Assembly (NCBI GenBank): GCA_963778895.1
Contig: CAVZVZ010000005.1
Coordinates: forward strand, 1,922,001-1,986,000
DNA: 64,000 nt
Direction of reading: 5' to 3'
DNA from: CAVZVZ01 sp963778895
Lineage (GTDB): Bacteria; Actinomycetota; Acidimicrobiia; Acidimicrobiales; Acidimicrobilacustridaceae
Below are positions 7,963 through 16,288 of this stretch, piece after piece. The translations under genes and the position numbers were made by a program. How positions within the stretch are numbered: position 1 is the stretch's first letter; the number at the start of each line of letters is the position of its first letter. Below the pieces are notes generated by a model, which was not told where the DNA came from, searched no databases, and was given only the letters and a program-made list of their open reading frames with translations.

Positions 7963-8586
7963 ATGGCAACCCAGGCCGAGCGGACGGCCGTCACCCGCGC
8001 CAAGCTGCTCGACTCGGCGGCCGCCTGCCTGGCCGAGCTGGGCTACGCCCGCACCTCGACCACCGAGATCTGTCGGCGGGCGGGAGTGTCGCGCGGCGCC
8101 GGGTTGCACCACTTCCCGACCAAGGCCGAGCTCGTGTCGGCGGCTCTCGATCACGTCTTCGAGCGTCGGGTCGACGAGTTCCGTGCGCTCGTGCAGACCC
8201 TGCCGAGCGGACGTGAGCGCATCGACGGCGCGGTCGACGTGCTGTGGTCGGTGTTCCAGGGCGAGACGTTCGCCGCGTGGTTCGAGCTGGTGACCGCGGC
8301 ACGCACCGAACCCGAGCTACAAGCCCGCATGTCGGCTGCGGCGCGGATGATGGGCGAGCGCATCAACGAGGTGTGGCTCGAACTGTTCCCCCCGCCTCCC
8401 GGCTATCACGGCACTCCCGTATTCTTCGAGACCGCACCACTGTTCCTCTTCACGATCCTCGACGGGCTCGCCATGCGTCGGCTCACCCACACCGAAACCG
8501 TTTCGGGTGAGGCCGACGTCGTGCTCGCCGCGGTCAAGTTCCTTGCCGCCGAGAACCCGCTCTACGAGAAGGACGACACGCCATGA
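7963..8586 (+). CDS. TetR-family transcriptional regulator
   Basis: A 207-residue regulator. The N-terminal helix-turn-helix reads AKLLDSAAACLAELGYARTS then TTEICRRAGVSRGAGLHHFP (about residues 10-50), typical of TetR/AcrR. The rest is a helical ligand-binding domain of normal length. Its last codons overlap the start of the diiron oxygenase gene by four bases (ATGA at 8583), so the regulator and enzyme are translated together and the oxygenase or its product is the probable target. The ligand is unknown. Confidence 0.88.
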   Translation: MATQAERTAVTRAKLLDSAAACLAELGYARTSTTEICRRAGVSRGAGLHHFPTKAELVSAALDHVFERRVDEFRALVQTLPSGRERIDGAVDVLWSVFQGETFAAWFELVTAARTEPELQARMSAAARMMGERINEVWLELFPPPPGYHGTPVFFETAPLFLFTILDGLAMRRLTHTETVSGEADVVLAAVKFLAAENPLYEKDDTP

Positions 8587-9566
8587 ACCCACCTACGGCT
8601 GCTCCCTCACTCGACGAAGAGATCGACCTCACTGCGACCGAGCTCAGCAGTCGCGACAAGTTCGACACGCTGGTGGCGCGACTGAGCGAGCAATCGATCG
8701 TCAAGCGCTACGACGCGTACACCGACATCCCCTGGGACGATCCCGACTTCGCGATCGACCCGGATGACCCGCGGTGGGAGTTGGCGCCCGAGGATGCTCT
8801 GGGTGGGACGGCCTGGTACCGCGAGCAGCCGACTGGCGTGCGGACTCGCATCGGCCTGTATCGGTATGCCACGGCGATGAAGATCGGGCTGCAGTTCGAG
8901 AACATCCTCAAGCGGGGCTTGTTGGAGTTCACGTTCACGTTGCCCAACAACGACCCACGGTTTCGCTACGCCTATCACGAGCTGATCGAAGAGGCGCAGC
9001 ACGGCCTGATGTTCCAGGAGTTCGTCAACCGGACCGACTTCGACCCGCCGGGGCTGGCGTGGCCCGAGCGGCTCGGCGCCGGTCGAATCGCCAAGCTGGG
9101 CCACCGCTTTCCCGAACTGTTCTTCATCTTCGTGTTGGGTGGTGAGGACCCCATCGACCATCTGCAGCGCGAGACGCTGCGTTCCGGCCGCGACCTTCAT
9201 CCGCTCTTCGAGATGATCATGCGCCATCACGTCACCGAAGAAGCACGGCATCTGTCGTTCGCCCGTCACTACCTGAAGGTGCAGGCGCCGCAGTTGTCAC
9301 GCCGCCGGCGGGTGGCGATGGCTCTGGCGACACCGTTGATCCTCGGCGTCATGGCGCAGCTCATGATGCAAGCACCCCGGAGCCTGGTGAAGCGGTTCGG
9401 TGTTCCCCGCGAGGTCGTGCAGGCCGCGTATCGCGACAACCCGGCCCATCGTGAGCAAACGAAGGTTGCAGTCCGCAAGGTGCGCGGGCTCGCCCGCGAG
9501 ATCGGCATCGTGGGGCCTGTCTCGAAGCGACTCTGGAAGGCTTTCGGTATCTGGGCTGACGACTGA
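8583..9566 (+). CDS. AurF-like diiron oxygenase
   Basis: A 327-residue protein resembling the p-aminobenzoate N-oxygenase (AurF) family of non-haem diiron enzymes. Iron-ligand motifs are visible: ENILKRGLLEFTF (Glu), ELIEEAQHGLMFQEF (ExxxxEAQH), and the second helix pair with RHHVTEEARHLSFARHYL (EEARH). The family oxidises aryl amines or other substrates using O2. The C-terminal part includes a hydrophobic helix (RRVAMALATPLILGVMAQLMM), so membrane association is possible. It overlaps the TetR gene by four bases. A second ferritin-like diiron gene near 58.3 kb also pairs with a TetR gene. Confidence 0.8.
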   Translation: MNPPTAAPSLDEEIDLTATELSSRDKFDTLVARLSEQSIVKRYDAYTDIPWDDPDFAIDPDDPRWELAPEDALGGTAWYREQPTGVRTRIGLYRYATAMKIGLQFENILKRGLLEFTFTLPNNDPRFRYAYHELIEEAQHGLMFQEFVNRTDFDPPGLAWPERLGAGRIAKLGHRFPELFFIFVLGGEDPIDHLQRETLRSGRDLHPLFEMIMRHHVTEEARHLSFARHYLKVQAPQLSRRRRVAMALATPLILGVMAQLMMQAPRSLVKRFGVPREVVQAAYRDNPAHREQTKVAVRKVRGLAREIGIVGPVSKRLWKAFGIWADD

Positions 9567-9594
9567 TCGCCCACGACAGATTGCCCGGGTTCGG

Positions 9595-9600
9595 TAGCGT
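9595..9600 (+). promoter_or_regulatory. -10-like box TAGCGT of the nitrilase gene
   Basis: Six bases separate the box from the ATG at 9607. Confidence 0.45.
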
Positions 9601-9606
9601 GCGCTC

Positions 9607-10416
9607 ATGCGTGTGGCCGCGGTGCAGCAGATCTGCACCGAGAGCCGCGACGACAACCTGGCCCGTGCCGCCGCCCGCGTAGGCGAGGCCGCCGGCGCCG
9701 GCGCCGCGCTGGTGGTACTCCCTGAGTTGTTCGCAAGCCTTGGTTCGGGTCGGTCGATGCGGGCCGCCGCCGAGCCCGCCGACGGGCCGACGGTGGCCTG
9801 GGCCCGTGAGCTGGCGGCGCGGCTCGCGATCTGGTTGGTCGCCGGCAGCTTCGTCGAGCAGGCGGGCGATCAGTTGTTCAACACCTCGCCGTTCGTCGCG
9901 CCGACCGGGGAGCTCGTCGCCACCTACCGGAAGATCCACCTGTTCGACGTCGATGTGGAAGGCGCAGGCACGCACGAGAGCGAGGTGTTCGCCGCCGGCC
10001 GCGAGCTCGTCGTGGCGCCGATGGACGAGGTCCCGATCGGTCTCACGACGTGTTACGACCTCCGATTTCCCGAGCTGTTCCGCATCCTCAGTTTGCGGGG
10101 CGCGGGGATCGTGGCCCTTCCGTCGGCCTTCACCGCCGCGACGGGCGTCGCTCATTGGGAACCGTTGGTGCGCGCTCGGGCGATCGAGAACCAGGTCTTC
10201 GTCGTCGCTCCCGACCAGTGCGGCACGAGCCCCGACGGCATCGCTCGTCATGGTCACTCGCTCATCGTCGACCCTTGGGGTCGGGTCCTCGGCGAGGCCG
10301 GTGTCGAGGAAGGGATCGTCGTCGCCGATCTCGAGATGGCCGAGATCGAGCGGGCACGGCGCGCCGTGCCGAGCCTGGCCAATCGTCGGCCCGAGACCTA
10401 CGACTGGCCGGATTGA
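9607..10416 (+). CDS. carbon-nitrogen hydrolase (nitrilase superfamily, Nit2/omega-amidase-like)
   Basis: A 269-residue amidohydrolase with the complete Glu-Lys-Cys triad: Glu in VVLPELFASLG (about residue 43), Lys in TYRKIHLFDVD (about 104) and Cys in TTCYDLRFPELFR (about 142). KIHLFDVD and CYDLRFPELFR are characteristic of the branch with Nit1/Nit2 omega-amidases and deaminated-glutathione amidases. That suggests repair or clearance of small carboxamides in the cytoplasm. The length is typical. Its stop overlaps the end of the convergent membrane glycosyltransferase by about 19 bases. Confidence 0.85.
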   Translation: MRVAAVQQICTESRDDNLARAAARVGEAAGAGAALVVLPELFASLGSGRSMRAAAEPADGPTVAWARELAARLAIWLVAGSFVEQAGDQLFNTSPFVAPTGELVATYRKIHLFDVDVEGAGTHESEVFAAGRELVVAPMDEVPIGLTTCYDLRFPELFRILSLRGAGIVALPSAFTAATGVAHWEPLVRARAIENQVFVVAPDQCGTSPDGIARHGHSLIVDPWGRVLGEAGVEEGIVVADLEMAEIERARRAVPSLANRRPETYDWPD

Positions 10417-11748
10417 ACCCCGGCCGCATGCCGGCCGAACACGCGTCGCCACACCCACTCCGCCCCTTGCACCATCCCCAGCAGCCCGGCGGCCGCGAGG
10501 AAGCACAGCGCGGCGTCGGCCGGGGCGCGAAATCTGGTGGCGGTGTACAGAACGGTGACCGTGAGGAACACCGTTGCGACCGTGCCGAGCAGTGGTGTGA
10601 GCGGGATGTGGCGCAGGCGGAGAGCGATCGCCCCGATCACGGACACCCCGCCCATCACCCACAACGTCCAGATGCTGGCGCGCACGACCGATTCGGTCCC
10701 GCCTTCGAAGTAGGTGTCGATGATCTCGACTTGTTGGTTCGTGCGGTAGACGCCGAGCAAACGGCCCCACCGCGCCGCGACGGCTCCCGGTATGAGGTCG
10801 CGATGATCCCCGACGTACTGCTTGGTCGCGTCGAGCATCAGGTGAGGCGTGCGCGGGTCGGTCGGGTCCTCGATGCCGTTCGCCCGGAGGATGGTCTTGG
10901 CACACGAGAGATCCCAGTATCCCTTCCACTCGCCCTCGTACGTCCCGGGGCAGTTGGCGGTGGCCAAGGTGACTTCGAACTGAGCAGACAGGAACGTCGG
11001 TTTGTTGAAGCGTGCGTAGTTGAAGACCAGCCACGGCGCGAGCAGCGCGAGGAACCCGAGGCCGGCGGCGCCGAGCCAGCGCGCCCGCTGCTTGAAGGGT
11101 TGGTCTCGCTTCCACAGCACCAGCGGCAACACGAGGAAGACCCCGAGTAGTGCGAGCTCGGATCGGGCCATCGCCGCGAGAGCAACGGCGACACCCAACG
11201 CCAGCGCGTGGCGGAACGAAGGGCTCCACCAGAAGCGGTAGGCGAGCCAGATCGCCAAGACGGTGGTGAAGATGGCGGCCGTCTCGCTCATCACCATGCC
11301 GTCATGGCGCCAGACGTTCGGGTACACCGCCAGCAGTACGCGCGGCGAGTATCCCGAGCCTCCGTCCACCCATCTCGCGGCCCGCCAGACCGCCGATCAC
11401 CACCGTCGCAGTACCAAGGAGCGCGCTGGCGACGAGATGCGCGTGGACCGACGTGAAGCCGAGCCACGAGAACACCGCCAGGTACATGACATAGAGCGGC
11501 GGGTGCTCCGCGGATTGCTCGAGGCGGCCGTACGAGGCGTAGCTGAACGGGTTCACGAAGCCGCGGCCCTCGGCCACCAGATTCGCCGACGAGTGGTAGT
11601 AGAGCGCGTCCCCGCCCAGTGCTCTGCCGTCGCGCGCCGTCCAGATGTATTCGAGCCGCAGCAACAACGCGCCGACGGCCACGAGCGCCAGGAGGGACCA
11701 GAAGAGCACCTTGCGCCGGTTCTCGCGGATCACCTCCGTGCGGTTCAT
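10398..11748 (-). CDS. membrane glycosyltransferase, GT39/ArnT-like (one apparent frameshift)
   Basis: A polytopic protein. The N-terminus MNRTEVIRENRRKVLFWSLL leads into a membrane helix, then the first loop GGDALYYHSSANLVAEGRGF, the polyprenyl-phosphate-sugar GT signature region with an acidic residue, followed by YASYGRLEQSAEHPPLYVM (the HPPLY motif). The second half (10398-11369) lies in another frame with further helices and a soluble tail. Removing one C near 11345 joins them as GILAAVLLAVYPNVWRHDG. It probably transfers a sugar from a lipid carrier outside the membrane. Its ATG overlaps the stop of the nucleotidylyltransferase gene by four bases (ATGA), so the two are co-translated. 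Confidence 0.72.
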
Positions 11749-12263
11749 GCTTCGGCACCTGGGGCGATCCACTGTCGGTTCCCGCGCCGGACCGCGGTGG
11801 CCGACACCTCGTGGTGCGAAGGGTCGATGGTGAGGATCGTCATCCGCTCGTCGGGGTGCGGCAGGGGATGGGGCGGGCGCGGGGCCAGCGCGACGTGCGG
11901 CAGGCGACCCACCGCGGCGTCCCGCGCGTCGGCATCGCCGTACCAGGCGGGGTCGATCACCTGGGCCCACTTGTCGGCCCCGAGGATCAGGACGTCGTAG
12001 TCGGCCGCGACATCAGCCAGGAGCTGAGCGTCAGTGCGTGTCACGGTGAGCCATTCGTAAGGGGCGGCCACTCGCTCGAGCATCGACAGTCGAACCTCGA
12101 CCGACGTCAGCTGCGGGTCGCCCATCTTGCCGAGCGGCACCTCGGAAAGGACCAGCTCCACACGGTCGAGACGGCACTGCGAGCGAGCTGCCGCGGCGAC
12201 GGCGAGGTGGGCGACGGTCGGAGGATTGAACGTGCCCGGGTAGGCACCACGCCGAGTCGCCAT
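11745..12263 (-). CDS. NadD-like nucleotidylyltransferase
   Basis: A 172-residue protein starting MATRRGAYPGTFNPPTVAHL, with the (G/P)xFxPxxxxH motif of the nucleotidylyltransferase superfamily. The second family motif is in SATAVRRGNRQWIAP (SxTxxR, about residue 155). It is shorter than typical NadD (about 200) and lacks a recognisable nicotinate loop, so the substrate could be nicotinate mononucleotide or another phosphate. It is the first gene of a two-gene unit with the membrane glycosyltransferase. A TACAGT box at 12274-12279 precedes ATG 12263 by ten bases. Confidence 0.68.
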   Translation of the reverse strand: MATRRGAYPGTFNPPTVAHLAVAAAARSQCRLDRVELVLSEVPLGKMGDPQLTSVEVRLSMLERVAAPYEWLTVTRTDAQLLADVAADYDVLILGADKWAQVIDPAWYGDADARDAAVGRLPHVALAPRPPHPLPHPDERMTILTIDPSHHEVSATAVRRGNRQWIAPGAEA

Positions 12264-12338
12264 GCGGGGGGCGACTGTAGTGGGCGCCCAACCGGGGCCA
12301 CCGGGCACGACGGCGGACCGGTCGGGCAGACTTGCGCC

Positions 12339-13565
12339 ATGCCTTCGCCGTTCCTGCACCCCTTCGCTCGCCCGACCGCCGAGCAGTTCGTCCGCATCGT
12401 GCGCGGCGAGGGCGCGGTCGTGTTCGACGACGCCGGACGGGACTACGTCGACGCCCTGGGCTCGCTCTGGTACTGCAACATCGGCCACGGGCGTCAGGAG
12501 ATGGCCGATGCGATCGCGAAGCAGGTGACGACGCTCGAGGCCTTCCACACGTTCGACATGTTCACCAACGAGCCCGTCGAGGCGCTGGCGCAGAAGCTGG
12601 TCGAGCTCTCGCCGATGCCGAACACCCGGGTGTTCTTCACCGATTCGGGTTCGGAAGCCGTCGACACGGCGCTCAAGTTCGCCCGGCTGCGCAACTTCTT
12701 GCGCGGGAAGCCCGAGAAGCATGTGATCGTGGCGCGCCGGCACGCCTACCACGGCGTCACGTACGGCGGCATGTCCGCACAAGGTTTGCCGCCGAACCAA
12801 GAGGGCTTCGGTCCGTTGTTGCCCGAGGTGCACCACGTCGCGCACGACGAGCTCGATGAGGCCAGCGCCTTGTTCGCGGAGCGGGGCGATCACATCGCCG
12901 CCGTGATCGCCGAGCCCGTCATCGGCGCCGGCGGCGTGTACCCACCCGAGCCCGGCTACCTCGAGGGTCTTCGCGAGCTGTGCGACGCGAACGACGCGTT
13001 GCTCATCTTCGACGAGGTCATCACGGCGTTCGGCCGACTCGGTGCCTGGTCGGCGGCGAGCTACTACGGCGTCACACCGGACCTCGTCACCTTTGCCAAA
13101 GGTGTCACGTCGGGTTACCAGCCGGTGGGCGGCGTGCTCGTCGGGTCGAAGATGCGCGAGGCGCTGGAGAGTGACCCGGCGTTCATCCTGCGCCACGGCT
13201 TCACCTACAGCGGGCATCCCACGGCATGTGTGGCCGCGAGCACCAATCTGGCCATCATCGAACGCGAGGGTCTGCTCGACCGGGCCAAGCCGATCGGCGA
13301 GCACTTCGGTGCGGCCCTCGAGCGGCTCCGCGAAGAAGGACTGCTGGCCGCGGTTCGCGGCGAAGGCGCGATCTGGGGAGCGGGCATGCTCCCCGAGGTC
13401 TCCGCCGTCGATGTCCGTGACGCGATGCTGACCCACGGCGTCATTGCCCGACCCATCGGCACGCACACCGTCGCGTTCTGCCCGCCGCTCATCATCGATG
13501 AAGACCAACTGGATCGCTGCACGGCGGCGATCGGCGACGCGCTGCGCCAAGTCGTGTCCGCCTGA
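12339..13565 (+). CDS. class III aminotransferase
   Basis: A 408-residue PLP enzyme of the class III (omega) aminotransferase family. Visible landmarks are SLWYCNIGHGRQEMADAIAK, FFTDSGSEAVDTALKFAR (cofactor phosphate binding), RRHAYHGVTYGGMSAQG, AVIAEPVIGAGGVYPPEPGY, LLIFDEVITAFGRLGAW (Asp that binds the pyridine nitrogen) and TFAKGVTSGYQPVGG with the Schiff-base lysine. It likely transfers an amino group from an amine or omega-amino acid to pyruvate or another keto acid; the donor cannot be read. It diverges from the nucleotidylyltransferase gene across 75 bases. Confidence 0.9.
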   Translation: MPSPFLHPFARPTAEQFVRIVRGEGAVVFDDAGRDYVDALGSLWYCNIGHGRQEMADAIAKQVTTLEAFHTFDMFTNEPVEALAQKLVELSPMPNTRVFFTDSGSEAVDTALKFARLRNFLRGKPEKHVIVARRHAYHGVTYGGMSAQGLPPNQEGFGPLLPEVHHVAHDELDEASALFAERGDHIAAVIAEPVIGAGGVYPPEPGYLEGLRELCDANDALLIFDEVITAFGRLGAWSAASYYGVTPDLVTFAKGVTSGYQPVGGVLVGSKMREALESDPAFILRHGFTYSGHPTACVAASTNLAIIEREGLLDRAKPIGEHFGAALERLREEGLLAAVRGEGAIWGAGMLPEVSAVDVRDAMLTHGVIARPIGTHTVAFCPPLIIDEDQLDRCTAAIGDALRQVVSA

Positions 13566-13572
13566 CCCCGAG

Positions 13573-13578
13573 TAGCCT
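13573..13578 (+). promoter_or_regulatory. -10-like box TAGCCT of the CHAD-ParA unit
   Basis: Six bases separate the box from GTG 13585. This is the only promoter-like site before both genes. Confidence 0.45.
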
Positions 13579-13584
13579 CACGGC

Positions 13585-15153
13585 GTGGGCTCCGTCGTTC
13601 GCTTTCGGGTGCGTGAAGGCACCGATCCCGTCCGCTTGCTCTCGGGCCTCGAAGCCCGGTCCCACCTCGAGCGCGAGCCCCACCGCGACGTCGATCGGGT
13701 GGTGTACGAGACCTTCGACTGGCGATTCCTCGCCGCGGACTCGATCTTGGAGCACCGCCGGTCGGGCGACGGCGCACAGCTGGTGTGGCGCTCGCTGTCG
13801 AGCGGCGAGGTGCTCGGTCAGCTGCCCGTCGACGAGGTACCGAGCTTCGTCTGGCACCTGCCGTATGCGCCGGTCGTCGACCGGCTGGCCCGGGTGACCG
13901 AGGTGCGCGCGCTCATGCCGCTCGCGACGCTGCACACGTCATTCGAGAGTCGCCGGCTCGTCGACGGCGAAGGCAAGACGCTTGCTCGACTCACGCTCGA
14001 TCGCACCACGGTCGACAACGGTCCGGAGCTTCCGGCAGTGCTCGAGCTCGCGCCCGTTCGGGGCTACGCCGCGAACGCCGACGCGCTGGCAACCCTGCTG
14101 TCGGCGCAGGTCGGGCTGGTGCCCGAGCCGGACGATCCGGTCACGTTGGCGCTGCGCGCGGTGGGGTTCGCTCCGGGCTCGTATTCATCCAAGTTGCGGC
14201 TGGCTCTCGATCCCGGCGCGACGGCTTACCAGGCGTGGATCACGGTGCTGCGGGCGCTGTTCGCGATGATGCAGGCGAACGAGGCGGGACTCCGCAGCGA
14301 CGTCGACTCCGAGTTCTTGCACGACTTCCGCGTGGCGGTGCGGCGCACCCGGTCGGTGCTCTCGGACGCCAAGGGTGTGTTCGACCCGGACGTGCGGTCG
14401 TGGGCCCGTGACGAGTTCCGTTGGATCGGCGAGGTGACCTCACCGCCGCGTGACGCCGATGTGTTCGTGCTGTCGATGCCCGATTTCGAAGCGGCGCTGC
14501 CCGCGGCTCGCCGCGGCGATCTCAAGCAGTTCCAGTCCTTCCTCGAAGATCACCGGGCCGAGGCCCACGCCGATCTGGTCTCCGCCCTCGACAGCGACCG
14601 GGCGCGTGGGCTCTTCGAGCGCTGGCGTGAGGTGCTCGACGCACCGCCACCCGATGTCGACCAGGCTCCTCGGGCCGATGCTCCTGCGGTCGAGGTCGCC
14701 GGCACGCACATCCGCAAGGCCCATCGCCGCGTGATCCAAGCCGGTCGGGCGATCAACGCCAGCTCGCATCCCGAAGAGCTGCACGAGTTGCGCAAGGACG
14801 CCAAGCGCCTGCGGTATCTGCTCGAGTGCTTCGGCAGCCTGTACCCACTCGAGGTGGTGAGTCCGGTCGTACGCGAGCTGAAGGGCCTGCAGGACGTGCT
14901 TGGCGACTACCAGGACACACACGTGCAGTCGGAAGCGATCGAACGGTTCGGCCAGCAGATGATCGAGCACCAGGGCGCGGCGGCGGCCACGCTGCTGGCG
15001 ATGGGATCGATCGTCGAGCACCTCGACTCGAGTGCTCGGGCGGCCCGCGCCAACTTCGCGGATCGGTTCCAACAGTTCGACGGCAAAGCAGTGCGGCGGA
15101 GCATCGAACAGATCGGCGCAGGCGTCTCGGCCCCTGAGGAGGGCCGCGGATGA
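13585..15153 (+). CDS. CYTH-like/CHAD-domain protein, probable polyphosphate binder
   Basis: A 522-residue protein. The N-terminal 190 or so residues look like a degenerate CYTH (triphosphate tunnel) domain: they have its strand pattern but not the usual ExExK start. From about residue 215 there is a CHAD domain, an alpha-helical fold made of two repeats with conserved basic and histidine residues: FLHDFRVAVRRTRSVL (about 243-258) and ELHELRKDAKRLRYLLECF (about 397-415). CHAD proteins are known to bind inorganic polyphosphate and localise to polyphosphate granules. Its stop overlaps the start of a ParA-like ATPase by four bases. A leaderless GTG start is likely. Confidence 0.82.
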   Translation: MGSVVRFRVREGTDPVRLLSGLEARSHLEREPHRDVDRVVYETFDWRFLAADSILEHRRSGDGAQLVWRSLSSGEVLGQLPVDEVPSFVWHLPYAPVVDRLARVTEVRALMPLATLHTSFESRRLVDGEGKTLARLTLDRTTVDNGPELPAVLELAPVRGYAANADALATLLSAQVGLVPEPDDPVTLALRAVGFAPGSYSSKLRLALDPGATAYQAWITVLRALFAMMQANEAGLRSDVDSEFLHDFRVAVRRTRSVLSDAKGVFDPDVRSWARDEFRWIGEVTSPPRDADVFVLSMPDFEAALPAARRGDLKQFQSFLEDHRAEAHADLVSALDSDRARGLFERWREVLDAPPPDVDQAPRADAPAVEVAGTHIRKAHRRVIQAGRAINASSHPEELHELRKDAKRLRYLLECFGSLYPLEVVSPVVRELKGLQDVLGDYQDTHVQSEAIERFGQQMIEHQGAAAATLLAMGSIVEHLDSSARAARANFADRFQQFDGKAVRRSIEQIGAGVSAPEEGRG

Positions 15154-15890
15154 AGGTCATCGCGACCTACAACCTGAAGGGCGGCGTCGGGAAGACGGCT
15201 ACAGCCGTGAACCTCGCCTACCTGGCGGCCAAGGAAGGCAACCGGGTGCTGGTGTGGGACCTCGATCCGCAGGGTGCGGCGAGTTTCTACTTCCGGGTGA
15301 AGCCGAAGGTGAAGGGCGGCGGCAAAGCGCTCGTCCGGGGCAAACGCGAGCTCGACGATGTCGTGAAGGGCACCGACTTCGAGAACCTCGACCTGGTGCC
15401 CGCCGACTTCACCTACCGGAATCTCGATCTGCAGCTGGAGCGCACGAAGAAGCCGACCCGTCGGCTCGGACAACTGTTGCGGCCGCTGCGAAAGGAATAC
15501 GACTACGTCTTCCTCGACTGCCCGCCGAGCATCTCGCTGGCGTCAGAGAGCGTGTTCGAGGCCGCGGACGTGTTGTTGGTGCCGCTCATCCCGACGACCC
15601 TGTCGCTGCGCGCCTTGAACCAACTCGATCGGTTCTTGAAGTCCGGCGGGGTGCGGAACCCGCCCAAGGTGATCGGTTTCTTCTCGATGGTCGACCGCCG
15701 CAAGCGGCTCCACCGCGACCTCATCGACCAGGTGGGCCGGCGCCGGCGAGTGCTCAAGAGCCGCATCCCCGCGGCCACCGACATCGAGCGGATGGGCCCG
15801 CGCCGCAAGCCCGTCGGAGCGTTCGCACCGCGCAGCCGTTCCGCGCAGGCGTACCGCGAGCTGTGGGCCGAGGCGAGCGCGCGGTTCTGA
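15150..15890 (+). CDS. ParA/MinD-family ATPase coupled to the CHAD gene
   Basis: A 246-residue P-loop ATPase. The deviant Walker A is KGGVGKT (residues 10-16), followed by VWDLDPQGAAS (A' motif) and YVFLDCPPSISLASESV (Walker B). VPLIPTTLSLRALNQL is the usual downstream ParA helix. The C-terminal part is unusually basic (DRRKRLHRD, GRRRRVLKSR, GPRRKPVG), fitting nonspecific DNA binding. No ParB or centromere-like repeat is nearby, so this is an orphan ParA. The ATGA overlap with the CHAD protein suggests that protein is its partner or cargo adaptor. A chromosome-partition role is less likely. Confidence 0.85.
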   Translation: MKVIATYNLKGGVGKTATAVNLAYLAAKEGNRVLVWDLDPQGAASFYFRVKPKVKGGGKALVRGKRELDDVVKGTDFENLDLVPADFTYRNLDLQLERTKKPTRRLGQLLRPLRKEYDYVFLDCPPSISLASESVFEAADVLLVPLIPTTLSLRALNQLDRFLKSGGVRNPPKVIGFFSMVDRRKRLHRDLIDQVGRRRRVLKSRIPAATDIERMGPRRKPVGAFAPRSRSAQAYRELWAEASARF

Positions 15891-15901
15891 TCCGGCGTTC
15901 G

Positions 15902-15907
15902 TATGCT
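15902..15907 (+). promoter_or_regulatory. -10-like box TATGCT of the UBP zinc-finger gene
   Basis: Seven bases separate the box from the ATG at 15915. Confidence 0.45.
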
Positions 15908-15914
15908 TCGGCCC

Positions 15915-16205
15915 ATGGCCGACTGCACCCACCTCGACACCATCACGGATGCTGCTCCGGACAACACCGGATGTGGCGATTGTCTAGCCATCGGGTCGCG
16001 ATGGGTGCATCTTCGCCGCTGCACGCAATGCGGCCACGTCGGGTGCTGTGACAACTCGCCCAACCGTCACGCCACGGCCCACTTCCACCAGACCCAACAC
16101 CCGATCATCCAGTCCTACGAACCGGGTGAGGATTGGTACTGGTGCTACGCCGACGAACTGGTTTTCGAGGTGGACGGCGAGCCGCCCAGCCCGTCGCATC
16201 CCTGA
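15915..16205 (+). CDS. UBP-type zinc-finger protein
   Basis: A 96-residue protein consisting almost wholly of a UBP-type (ZnF-UBP) zinc finger: CTHLD near the start, GCGDC, then RRCTQCGHVGCCDNSPNRHA, HFHQTQHPIIQSYEPGEDWY and WCYADELVFEV. These Cys and His positions match the fold that binds ubiquitin C-termini in eukaryotes. In bacteria such small stand-alone versions are common in Actinomycetota but their function is unknown. It has its own leaderless-type promoter and is not coupled to the ParA gene. The family call is good; the role is open. Confidence 0.8.
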   Translation: MADCTHLDTITDAAPDNTGCGDCLAIGSRWVHLRRCTQCGHVGCCDNSPNRHATAHFHQTQHPIIQSYEPGEDWYWCYADELVFEVDGEPPSPSHP

Positions 16206-16288
16206 CCTACCGGTAGGCATTTCGCGCTTGCACATCGGGTAGAGCGCCGCAAACATTGGGACACCGGAACAAGGCAATGGGAGGGCTG

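Noticed and set aside
9361..11229. A long minus-strand open frame of about 620 codons spanning the nitrilase gene
   Set aside because: It runs antisense to a complete nitrilase with an intact triad, and its composition (Arg/Pro/Gly-rich, no motifs) is that of GC-rich shadow frames. Only 10398-11748 has real protein features.
11745..13550. A 601-codon minus-strand frame across the aminotransferase gene
   Set aside because: Only its last 172 codons, the nucleotidylyltransferase, resemble a protein; the remainder is antisense to the aminotransferase.
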